From Hydrococcus sp. Prado102 (GTDB taxonomy: Bacteria; Cyanobacteriota; Cyanobacteriia; Cyanobacteriales; Microcystaceae), in the NCBI GenBank assembly GCA_025454425.1, contig JALOOL010000133.1:1-36225 (forward strand): 36,225 bases of DNA, in the 5' to 3' direction. Both the position numbers and the translations under genes were made by a program. The notes under the pieces are model-generated. The model saw nothing but the letters and a program-made list of their open reading frames with translations, had not been told where the DNA came from and did no database searches. Shown in pieces: positions 16,953 through 24,652 of the stretch; positions within the stretch are counted from its first letter, which is position 1; each line of letters begins with the position of its first letter.

Positions 16953-17519
16953 ATGCAATCTCAAGAAATTACGATTATTTTAGGTGAATATTTCGGAACC
17001 GATGCCGTCACTATACCTACTAATGATTCTTGGCAAGTCGATACCGAACAATTACGACTGTTAGCGATTCTCTCTGAGGACAAATCTTGGCTGAGGCTAT
17101 TGCTTCCCATTGTCCCAGCTAACGAAGCACAACCTTTTTTAGAAGAAATTCTCGAAGCGAATTTCGATCGCACTCTCGCAGTCCGCTATGCGCTTTATGA
17201 GAACGTTTTGTGGGGAGTTTTTCATCATAGCTTAGCAACTTTGAAGGCTGAGGATCTACAAAGCGCGATCGCACATTTAGTTTTACTTAAGGAAAAAGGT
17301 TTAGGCGAGTGTTTTACTCTCTTTACCGAAAAGCGCCTTCGTCAAATCATCAAAGCTGCAAAACAACAAGGACAAAGCCTCGAAGCTACTTTACAAAACC
17401 TCAACCGAATGTATGAAGAAGGAGTGCTTGGCGGTCTTGGGCAAGAGCCTCAAGAGAGGCAACAATTTTTAGCAGCTTGGCAATATCAGTTAGAACGTCT
17501 CTGGTCGGAAATTGATTGA
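16953..17519 (+). CDS. Conserved acidic protein of unknown function
   Basis: A 188-residue soluble, acidic, Leu-rich protein with no membrane segment or signal. Residues 1-130 alternate predicted strands and helices (IILGEYFGTD, TEQLRLLAILSEDKSWLRLLLPI, then LAVRYALYENVLWGVFHHSL). The C-terminal 60 residues are helical (KRLRQIIKAAKQQGQSLEATLQNLNRMYEEG). The first part loosely recalls the CesT/YbjN type of chaperone-like fold, but I cannot show that from motifs. It is divergent from the GGDEF-EAL gene (137 bases) and upstream of the HAD-kinase fusion, from which it is separated by 590 bases of repeats, so a shared transcript is doubtful. Confidence 0.6.
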   Translation: MQSQEITIILGEYFGTDAVTIPTNDSWQVDTEQLRLLAILSEDKSWLRLLLPIVPANEAQPFLEEILEANFDRTLAVRYALYENVLWGVFHHSLATLKAEDLQSAIAHLVLLKEKGLGECFTLFTEKRLRQIIKAAKQQGQSLEATLQNLNRMYEEGVLGGLGQEPQERQQFLAAWQYQLERLWSEID

Positions 17520-17530
17520 GTTAGGAGTTT

Positions 17531-17580
17531 AGAGTTCAAAGTAGAGACGCGAAATTTCGCGTATGAAACAAAGTTCAAAG
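17531..17580. repeat. Dispersed repeat with central palindrome (uninterrupted copy)
   Basis: GAGTTCAAAGTAGAGACGCG, then AAATTTCGCGTATG and AAACAAAGTTCAAAG. The reverse complement recurs at ~31739-31812, where it is interrupted by about 25 bases. The two copies together show an empty and a filled version of the same element. Confidence 0.7.
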
Positions 17581-17634
17581 TTCAAAAAGTTAGGAGGAAA
17601 GTTATTTAGGAGTTCAGTTAAAATCCTGTAGGTA

Positions 17635-17687
17635 GGCAATGCCAAAAATCTTATAACCCTTATCAAAAGGTGATCTTAGGCATTGCC
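17635..17687. repeat. GGCAATGCC inverted repeat
   Basis: A 9-base perfect inverted pair (17635-17643 and 17679-17687) about 35 bases apart. The motif GGGCAATGCCCAC also appears near 23968. It is a dispersed-repeat type and not gene-specific. Confidence 0.5.
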
Positions 17688-17730
17688 CACCATTGGCTAT
17701 TTAATTATGACTTAATTACGTTCGCGTAGC

Positions 17731-17750
17731 GTAGGCTTTGCCTCGCCTAC
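17731..17750. repeat. Small hairpin element
   Basis: GTAGGC pairs with GCCTAC around an 8-base loop and is preceded by GTTCGCGTAGC. It looks like one of the 20-30 base palindromic elements found nested in other repeats of this window. Confidence 0.5.
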
Positions 17751-18109
17751 TTATAAGCCAGGAGATTGATTTTCTGGTTGTTGTTGCGAGTGCTACAAGA
17801 ACTTTAATTCGGCTTTTTCCCAAACCCATTTACAAAAATAAATTGTTAACATTTATTTAAGCCAATGAATTTATTTTTTTAAATCCTTATATCCTAGCAA
17901 GTCTAAAAGCAAAATTTTATAAATTATTGAATTATTAATTAGACAACAAAAAAGAAATCTACTATACAAAATTACTCGACTTGCATGTCTTAATATTTAC
18001 TTAAGATAAAGTCGAGAAGAACAACGCTATTTACTACAGCTAGCGCCAAAAAATTCTTTGTAGATTAAGCAATTTAAACAAAGATATAACCACTTTTAAT
18101 ATCGAGACT

Positions 18110-21034
18110 ATGTTACAAATTCTGGAAACTGTTGAAGAAAAGCAAGCCATTTATCCCGATAGAGATAAATATCGACTAGAAAATCTTTCAGAGTGTCTTA
18201 AACTTATCAAAAATGGTTTGGAATATTCGCGCATCCAAGCATTAGATCGAATCGAAAAAATTCTTTTGCGCATTCACGATACTTACGGGATCGCCTGGGA
18301 TTTCGGCGGAGTATTGATGGATGGGCACAACAAATTCTTTATTGAATTGTACGCGCGATCGCACGGGATCGAACTAAGCAAAGAACAACTCGTCAAACTT
18401 TGGGAGACAATCTTTAAGAGCGATCCGATTCCTGACGTGAATTATGATGCTTTGAAAATCGGTCAAGCAACGCCCTCTCAGTTTGCCGCTCACGCGATCG
18501 AACATTTTAATCTCGTATTTGCAGAAGTCGGCAAAGAACCTCTCAAGATTACTAACCAAGAAATTCAGAATTTTCTAACACTGTATTACAGTCATTACGA
18601 CCCCAAACATGAAAATCGAGAAGTCTTAGCTCGCCTTCATCGATTAGGCATTCGCCAATATGGATTGACTAACAATTTTATGGCGAAAATTGAATATTTT
18701 TTGGAACAGCACGAGTTCGATTATTTACAGTGGTTGATTATGCTTGTCTCCGAAAAATTTGGGGCAAGCAAACCCGATCCAAAAATTTATTTATCCTTCA
18801 AACAGCACGTTTTTATAGATCGATTTGCCAAAGAAGTATTGCAAGTAGAGTTGAGCGATCGCGCCATCGATCGCCTGTGGAAAGTTATCTTTCAAGAGGC
18901 AGACGAGCGAGATGGCATAAGTCAATACGCGATCGAGCAATACAATCAGATTTTGGAAGAACATGGCTGTGCTAGCGTCGATGTTACTGTATTTGCCGAG
19001 CGATGGTTAGAGTTTTGGAGCGATCGCTATGAGGAAATCGCCGAACAAACCATCTTCGTCGATGACAAACTCAAAAATCTCGATCGCGCTTTCGAGTCTG
19101 AAGGAATTCTGGGCGTTCATTACGATGCCAACCAAGGACAAAAGTTAATCGATTGTCCCGTCATCAGAGAATTATTAGAACAAGAACAACTCAAAAAAGT
19201 CGTGCGAACTCTGCGGGAATTTGCGATTCATCCATCCCCTTTCGGTCAACGAGTCAAAGAAGTTCTCAACCGTTTGATGCCGTTTCGCATCCGTCAAGAA
19301 AAACTGATTTGGCAGGCACATTCAAGCAAGCATCAACCTATTATCGAAGCTCTCGGCGACGAACAAATTAACGATATCCTGCAACGACACTATACCAAGC
19401 TTTATGACGCGCATTTGAAGTTAGGTCAATTGGTAGCACAGCAATATACCTTAGTTCATCGGCTGGCTAGTTTGCCAGAATATACCTATGACGAAGCGCG
19501 TCAGATTGTTTTAGAACTGTTTGAAACCTCCGATCTCTTTCTCGACCAAAACCGCGATCTTTATCCCTGGCAAGAAACTCAAATACCAAAAACGATTGCT
19601 ATCGAACTAGGGGATGTACGAGAGAGCGAATCTATCCTCAAGAAAAAATTATTACCAGAAATAAAACGCAAGATTGTTGAATACGTCAATCTCTTAGACG
19701 TATCCCATCAGCCAACCGTGCGAAGATTGCTCGACCTATTACAAGGGCAAACCAACGATCTCGATAAGCTCAAATATGTGACTGAAAAGCTATTAGAGCA
19801 AATTTCTGCTTTGAAATCGATGCGAGTCGTTCCTTGGCAGCAACTCGAACAATTGTTTGCTGCGTTGCGCGAGCAATGGGCAATGAGCGGACAATGCTCT
19901 TTAGATGGGAAGAAAATGCTCGATGAGTGGTATCGGCAATGCGCTCAAGAGTCGCAGACAGCAGCAATCGATTCAATCCCTCTCAAACGAACGATCGCCC
20001 AATGGGAGAGCGAAATTCATCTCTTAGAGAGCAATTATTTTCAACAATATCGCCGTTGGAAACTCTTCAAAGACCGCGCGATCGCGGCGTTATATCGCGA
20101 TAACCTCCTCGATGAAGTACGCGATCGCTTTTCTGAAGAAGATATCTATCAATTAATGCGCGGTTTGATGTTGCGGGTGTACGATCTGCCCCGCTGGAAA
20201 GACTTAAGCAAGCCGACAATTGTCTTAATTAGCGGCGCGTCGGGTTCTGGCAAATCCACGCTAGCGACGCAATTGGCTCAGTGTTGCGGAATTCAAAAAG
20301 TCTTTTCTACCGATGAAACCGGACGCGCCAATACAAAAGCAATATTAGATTTTCTGTTTACAAAGCAAGAAGCCGCTAAAGCTTTTCCTGCTTTGTATCA
20401 ATCTTCGTTTGAAGGAAACTTGGAGTCTTATTACTATCAGGCGAGTTTGACGGCGATCGCGGTTGAGGGTTTGGCGAAACGGTTGCACGCACAAAACACC
20501 TCGGCGGCTATTGAAGGCGTAGGATTAATGCCGGGATTGTTATCGGAGCTACTTTTCGAGATTCTTAACATCGATTGGATCGTCATTCAGGTCAATTCCC
20601 AACAACACCGCCAGCATTTTGCTCAGCGAGCAAAAGAGGCAGCACAGCGAGATGCTAAGCGCTACCAAACGCATTTCGATACGATCCGACGCATTCAAAA
20701 ACAGATCGTAATGATGGGATTAGAGCATAAGTTAACTATTGTCGATAATACCGGGCCGATTCAAGAGTCTGTAGCCCTAGCTGCCGAACGAGTTCAAGGC
20801 CCGTTGACCGAACCGTTTATCGAGGTTCGCGATCCGATTCGCGAGGAAATGAGCGAACTTTTAACTATGCAACGACAGCATTTACCTCTGAAAGTTCGTT
20901 TTGATGTCAAACGCGCTGCTTTGAATTTAGGAATTTTAGAAAATAAAGCGATCGAGCTTTTGCATCGCTTTGGCTTTGAAGAAGTCCCGAACCAGCGCCA
21001 TCAATGGATTCGTCAGGCAGTTCGAGTAAGTTAA
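18110..21034 (+). CDS. HAD hydrolase-like / 2-phosphoglycerate kinase-like P-loop fusion protein
   Basis: A 974-residue soluble protein with three parts. (1) Residues ~60-345 are a HAD-superfamily unit: motif I AWDFGGVLMDG (Asp64), motif II YGLTNN (Thr187), motif III GASKPDPKIY (Lys221) and motif IV IFVDDKLKN (Asp318-Asp319). An extra ~80 residues (233-312) lie between motifs III and IV and resemble the normal cap (75-165). (2) Residues ~350-700 are helical with no recognised domain. (3) Residues ~700-900 are a P-loop kinase: Walker A GASGSGKST (709-717), VFSTDETGRA, ALYQSSFE and AIEGVGLMPGL, the pattern of archaeal-type 2-phosphoglycerate kinase. A basic ~70-residue tail follows. It could act as a kinase-phosphatase pair on a phosphorylated metabolite; the substrate is unknown. 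It stands alone on the plus strand. Confidence 0.75.
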   Translation: MLQILETVEEKQAIYPDRDKYRLENLSECLKLIKNGLEYSRIQALDRIEKILLRIHDTYGIAWDFGGVLMDGHNKFFIELYARSHGIELSKEQLVKLWETIFKSDPIPDVNYDALKIGQATPSQFAAHAIEHFNLVFAEVGKEPLKITNQEIQNFLTLYYSHYDPKHENREVLARLHRLGIRQYGLTNNFMAKIEYFLEQHEFDYLQWLIMLVSEKFGASKPDPKIYLSFKQHVFIDRFAKEVLQVELSDRAIDRLWKVIFQEADERDGISQYAIEQYNQILEEHGCASVDVTVFAERWLEFWSDRYEEIAEQTIFVDDKLKNLDRAFESEGILGVHYDANQGQKLIDCPVIRELLEQEQLKKVVRTLREFAIHPSPFGQRVKEVLNRLMPFRIRQEKLIWQAHSSKHQPIIEALGDEQINDILQRHYTKLYDAHLKLGQLVAQQYTLVHRLASLPEYTYDEARQIVLELFETSDLFLDQNRDLYPWQETQIPKTIAIELGDVRESESILKKKLLPEIKRKIVEYVNLLDVSHQPTVRRLLDLLQGQTNDLDKLKYVTEKLLEQISALKSMRVVPWQQLEQLFAALREQWAMSGQCSLDGKKMLDEWYRQCAQESQTAAIDSIPLKRTIAQWESEIHLLESNYFQQYRRWKLFKDRAIAALYRDNLLDEVRDRFSEEDIYQLMRGLMLRVYDLPRWKDLSKPTIVLISGASGSGKSTLATQLAQCCGIQKVFSTDETGRANTKAILDFLFTKQEAAKAFPALYQSSFEGNLESYYYQASLTAIAVEGLAKRLHAQNTSAAIEGVGLMPGLLSELLFEILNIDWIVIQVNSQQHRQHFAQRAKEAAQRDAKRYQTHFDTIRRIQKQIVMMGLEHKLTIVDNTGPIQESVALAAERVQGPLTEPFIEVRDPIREEMSELLTMQRQHLPLKVRFDVKRAALNLGILENKAIELLHRFGFEEVPNQRHQWIRQAVRVS

Positions 21035-21044
21035 CCAGAAACCA

Positions 21045-21071
21045 GTAGGGGCGCATGGCGTGCGCCCCTAC
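21045..21071. repeat. Perfect hairpin repeat between convergent genes
   Basis: GTAGGGGCGCA pairs perfectly with TGCGCCCCTAC around the loop TGGCG. The first 22 bases match the repeat at 6097-6119. It lies between the stop of the HAD-kinase gene and the 3' end of ugd, so it could terminate both transcripts, but there is no T tract. Confidence 0.7.
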
Positions 21072-21095
21072 AGTGACTGGTCACTGGTCGCTGTT

Positions 21096-22386
21096 TTAGC
21101 GACCGATACCGACGAAACGGAAACCAGCCTTTTCTACAGTTGCGCGATCGAGGAAATTGCGACCGTCAATCATGACTGGATTGAGCATCCGTTGTGCCAT
21201 TTTGTTGTAGTCGAGTTTAAGAAACTCTTGCCAGTCAGTGACTAACACTAAAGCATCGCAGCCGTCAGCAAGCATTTCTGGATTGGTTTCGATAATGACT
21301 CCCGATAATCCGTGGCTCAATCCCGATTGGGAAACGATGGGATCGTAAGCTTTGACTCTCGCGCCGAGGCGATTGAGTTGCTCGATAAGATTTAAGGCAG
21401 GCGCATCGCGCATATCGTCGGTGTCTGGTTTGAAGGTTAAACCGAGTAAGCCAACGGTTTTTCCTTTGAGGATTTTGAGTTCTTGCTGTAATTTTTCAAT
21501 TGCAATGACGCGCTGGCGGTTGTTGACTTCGACGGCGGATTTGAGCAATTGCGCTTCGTACCCATAGTCATCAGCCGTGTGAATCAACGCCGAAACATCT
21601 TTGGGGAAGCAAGATCCGCCCCAACCGATACCTGCTTGTAAAAACTTGTCTCCGATGCGAGAATCTAGACCGATGCCTTTGGCGACTTGGGTAACATCAG
21701 CACCGACGCGATCGCAAATATTCGCGACTTCATTGATAAAACTAATTTTAGTAGCTAAGAAAGCATTAGCTGCATATTTAATCATTTCGGCAGAACTCAA
21801 GTCAGTTACGACCACGGGAACCGATGCGATCGGGATTGAAGGTATCGTATACCGCAGACCCTTCTCTGAGAAACTCTGGGTTGCTGACGACATCGAAATT
21901 AGCAACCATGTCTTTAGTCGGTTCGCTGCTTCCGCCTGCGGTTACTAAGGTTTTGAGTCGTTCTGCTACGCCATCGAGGACGATCATTCTCACCCAGTCC
22001 CCAGAACCGATAGGAACGGTCGATTTATTAACGATTACTTTGTAGCTGCTGCTATCGAGATGAGCGCCTATTCCTCTGGCGACTGCTTCTACATAACGAG
22101 TATCGCTTTCTCCGGTCGGTAATGGTGGCGTACCGACAGCGATGAATAATATTTCTCCATGATTTACTCCCGCGGCGAGGTCGGAGGTAAATTCTAAACG
22201 TCCCGATTGCGAAGAAGATTGCATCAGTTCGGATAGTCCGGGTTCGTAGATAGGAGATTGACCCGATTTCATCAATTTTACTTTTTCTTCGTTGTTGTCA
22301 ACGCAAATAACATGATGTCCGATGTGAGCTAGGCAAACTCCCGTCACTAAACCAACGTATCCAGTACCAATGACACAAACGCGCAT
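21096..22386 (-). pseudogene. UDP-glucose 6-dehydrogenase, broken by deletion and frameshift
   Basis: Ugd oxidises UDP-glucose to UDP-glucuronate with two NAD+. The 5' part has the Rossmann motif VIGTGYVGLVTG, GTPPLPTG, NKSTVPIGS and NPEFLREGSAVYDTFNPDRI. The 3' part, in another frame, has VPVVVTDLSSAEMIKYAANAFLA, GIGWGGSCFPKD with the catalytic Cys, and LLGLTFKPDTDDMRDAP. At ~21822 the first frame runs to a stop at 21802. Relatives have roughly 30 residues between FNPDRI and VPVVVTD that are absent here, so this looks like a ~100-base deletion, not a single-base sequencing error. The start is the ATG at 22386 with GAGG upstream. The two fragments cannot make a normal enzyme unless the deletion is an assembly artefact. 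Confidence 0.88.
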
Positions 22387-22536
22387 AAATTTCAATCCTC
22401 TTTGTTGTTGATTTTTAACTTTTAATAATTTGACCTATTAGAATCTATCCCTGAATTAGAATTCAATTAGAAATTTCTTATTTTCGGGAAAGCCGTTCTC
22501 GAAAATCATCCGAAGACAGTTTTAACGTCTCAACAA

Positions 22537-23481
22537 TTACCCGTTGCTAGACCAACCCATTGCTCGTGCTTTAAAATCCGCGATCGTTTTTTCTAACCCT
22601 TCTTTGAGAGGAATCGTCGGTTCCCAATCTAGATAAGTTTTTGCACGAGTAATATCGGGTTGCCTCTGTCTGGGATCGTCTTGTGGCAAGGGTTTGTTTA
22701 TTAATTCAGCATTAGGATTAATCATATTTTGAATAATCTGTGCTAATTCTAAAATGGTATATTCTCCTTGGTTTCCTAGATTAATCGGCCCGATGTAATC
22801 GTTATTCATTAGGCGAATTAGCCCTTCTACCAAGTCAGAAACATAGCAAAAACTTCGAGTTTGAGAGCCATCGCCATATACCGTTAAAGGTTCTCCTCTC
22901 AATGCTTGTACGATAAAATTACTAACAACGCGACCGTCATTTTCTAGCATTCGAGGCCCGTAAGTGTTAAAGATACGAGCTACGCGGATATCGACTTTGT
23001 TGTCTCGATGGTAATCGAATGCTAGGGTTTCAGCGACTCGCTTGCCTTCGTCATAGCACGAGCGAATGCCGATGCAATTTACATTCCCGCGATAATCTTC
23101 GGGTTGTGGATGTACGTCTGGATCGCCGTATACTTCTGATGTAGAAGCAAGGAGAAATCTAGCTTTAACTCGCTTTGCCAACCCTAGCATATGTAACGTC
23201 CCAATGACGTTAGTTTTAATGGTTTTGACGGGGTTGTATTGATAATGAACCGGAGAGGCGGGACAAGCTAGGTGATAAATTTGATCTGCCTCTAGCCGAA
23301 TCGGTTCGGTGATATCGTGACGGATCAGTTCAAAATACGGATGGTCTAACCATTTGAGAATATTTCTTTTGTGACCCGTATAGAAATTATCCAAACAAAG
23401 AACTTCATGTCCTTGTTCCATTAAGCGATCGATGAGATGGGAACCAATGAACCCAGCGCCACCCGTGACTAGAATTCTCAT
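22537..23481 (-). CDS. UDP-glucuronate decarboxylase (UDP-xylose synthase)
   Basis: A 314-residue extended short-chain dehydrogenase that converts UDP-glucuronate to UDP-xylose with bound NAD+. The NAD motif is GGAGFIG (residues 7-13), with Asp31 to hold the ribose. The UXS signature follows: [23 protein letters not shown], then [11 protein letters not shown] with the catalytic Tyr143 and Lys147, and [10 protein letters not shown]. Length and ends are normal. It lies 150 bases upstream of ugd on the same strand, forming a two-gene nucleotide-sugar pathway (UDP-glucose to UDP-glucuronate to UDP-xylose) for exopolysaccharide or lipopolysaccharide. Because the local ugd is broken, its substrate must come from another dehydrogenase if the pathway is active. 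Confidence 0.93.
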   Translation of the reverse strand: MRILVTGGAGFIGSHLIDRLMEQGHEVLCLDNFYTGHKRNILKWLDHPYFELIRHDITEPIRLEADQIYHLACPASPVHYQYNPVKTIKTNVIGTLHMLGLAKRVKARFLLASTSEVYGDPDVHPQPEDYRGNVNCIGIRSCYDEGKRVAETLAFDYHRDNKVDIRVARIFNTYGPRMLENDGRVVSNFIVQALRGEPLTVYGDGSQTRSFCYVSDLVEGLIRLMNNDYIGPINLGNQGEYTILELAQIIQNMINPNAELINKPLPQDDPRQRQPDITRAKTYLDWEPTIPLKEGLEKTIADFKARAMGWSSNG

Positions 23482-24207
23482 GTAACTGACCGAACCAAAT
23501 CTAAAATTATTATTAAACTACACTCTAAAATGTATTTTTGGCAAACCTAATTTTGCCAATTGTCAATATGAATGTTTGAGGATGCGATCGCCCCTTGCGT
23601 CATTTGCTTGCTTTGAGGAAAAGCATAGAAGTATTTTAGAAAATTAAGACTATCTAACATTGGCGATCGCTTTCATCTATTCCTTTAAAAATTAAAAAGT
23701 AATTATTTTTGACTGTTCAAGTCAATTTTTCTCAATCTTTCTCCTTAGTTTTTTTACGAAAAATACAGTCAAAGTCAAGGCAATTTCTGACAAATTTTAA
23801 GAAATTCTTGGTTTTGCAATTGACGAGTTATCTTTTTAATATTGTTTCTCAGGTTCCTAAACATCGTCAATATTATTATTTAAGCTTTACCAAATCTTCA
23901 TAGAGAACGAGGGTACAGAGAATAGGGAATAGCGAACAGTTGGGGTTTCAGAACCCTAATTTTTGGCTGGGCAATGCCCACTCTACAATCTAGCGGTTCT
24001 CACGTTCTTTTGGTACAAGTTTTTCCCCTTTACCCTTTACCCTTTACCCTTTCAAGGCTGACCGGGTGTATTTCATCATCTAGAGAATTGCTATATATGT
24101 CAAAAAGTCGATCTAGCATAAGTCTTATAAAGTTTAGGTAAAGCAAAGCAATCGCCCTTGTTTTAAATTGTTGGCGATCGCGAAAATTTTAAACTAAAAT
24201 ATGATGT
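23482..24207. other. Gene-free stretch with scattered repeats
   Basis: About 725 bases. It contains HIP1 sites near 23585 and 23665 and an AT-rich block. A 64-codon plus-strand frame (23709-23903) resembles nothing I know and has no ribosome binding site. From 23965 there is a GGGCAATGCCCAC repeat, and near 24025 four tandem CCCTTTA heptamers. The promoter of the UDP-xylose synthase gene should lie near its start at 23481-23600. The 3' end of the feoC-like gene borders the other side. Confidence 0.45.
24024..24052. repeat. CCCTTTA tandem heptamers
   Basis: About four copies of CCCTTTA in a row. Similar units occur near 9100 and, inverted, near 10910, so this is another member of the short tandem repeat families of this genome. 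Confidence 0.7.
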
Positions 24208-24444
24208 CTAAATGCTCGACTTAGACATTCCAACCCACTCATAGAGTTCGAGAGTATCGGAATGGCAACTAGTACAGCAATCGCATTTTTTAGCAATCGG
24301 TAACTGCCGAATTCGTCCTTTTCTAACGAGCTTTTTGAGCATTGGTCGAAGAGTGCCTTCATCCATGTGGAAATGAAGTTTCATGTCTGCTAGCGAAACT
24401 TGCTGAGATTTGCCGATAAAGTCTTGAATCTCTGTCAAAATCAT
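24208..24444 (-). CDS. feoC: FeoC-like iron-sulfur winged-helix protein
   Basis: A 78-residue protein. The N-terminal ~55 residues form a small winged helix (MILTEIQDFIGKSQQVSLADMKL through LKKLVRKGRIRQL). A Cys-rich loop, CDCCTSCHSD, follows and fits the iron-sulfur ligands of FeoC. FeoC is proposed to sense iron or oxygen and to regulate or stabilise FeoB. Position supports the call: it is the next gene after feoB on the same strand. The 208-base gap between them holds a MITE-like repeat, so coupling to the feoAB transcript may be weakened. Confidence 0.85.
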   Translation of the reverse strand: MILTEIQDFIGKSQQVSLADMKLHFHMDEGTLRPMLKKLVRKGRIRQLPIAKKCDCCTSCHSDTLELYEWVGMSKSSI

Positions 24445-24491
24445 AGTCTAAGGCTTATTTTTAACAACTGACTAAAGTTATCCAAATAGAC

Positions 24492-24616
24492 GTAGGTTGG
24501 GTTTCGTGCATCAACCCAACCCACAAGTAAATCTTTGTTGGGTTTCCACCCCGTCAAACGCGCTTGTGCTCCAAGGGCGGAAACCGCCTTCAGAGGGCAC
24601 AGGCTCCCCAACCTAC
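24492..24616. mobile_element. MITE-like element with terminal inverted repeats
   Basis: GTAGGTTGGG at 24492-24501 and CCCAACCTAC at 24607-24616 are perfect inverted ends of a 125-base element. Inside are further GTTGGG / CCCAACCC copies and a GC-rich block (GCGGAAACCGCC, CAGAGGGCACAGG) that looks like a second repeat nested in the first. It encodes nothing and sits between feoB and feoC. A mobile origin is inferred from structure; I see no clear target-site duplication. Confidence 0.6.
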
Positions 24617-24652
24617 AAATAATTAAGTTTATCTACTGGTAACTGGTAACTG

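Larger units (their letters stand above)
17520..18109. other. Repeat-rich gap upstream of the HAD-kinase fusion
   Basis: The first 230 bases are repeats: a GTTCAAA-type element around an 8-base palindrome (17531-17580), a GGCAATGCC ... GGCATTGCC inverted pair (17635-17687) and a small GTAGGC ... GCCTAC hairpin (17731-17750). The remaining 350 bases are AT-rich and should hold the promoter of the plus-strand fusion gene. I see no confident promoter boxes and no reading frame. Confidence 0.5.

Noticed and set aside
21096-22386. ugd read as two separate functional genes
   Set aside because: Each part lacks essential pieces of the same enzyme and they join at a point where conserved residues are missing, so one damaged gene is the simpler reading.
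23709-23903. A 64-codon plus-strand open frame in the gap after the UDP-xylose synthase gene
   Set aside because: It has no ribosome binding site and no recognisable family, and its composition (F, L, S, K, Q) is what AT-rich non-coding DNA gives by chance.
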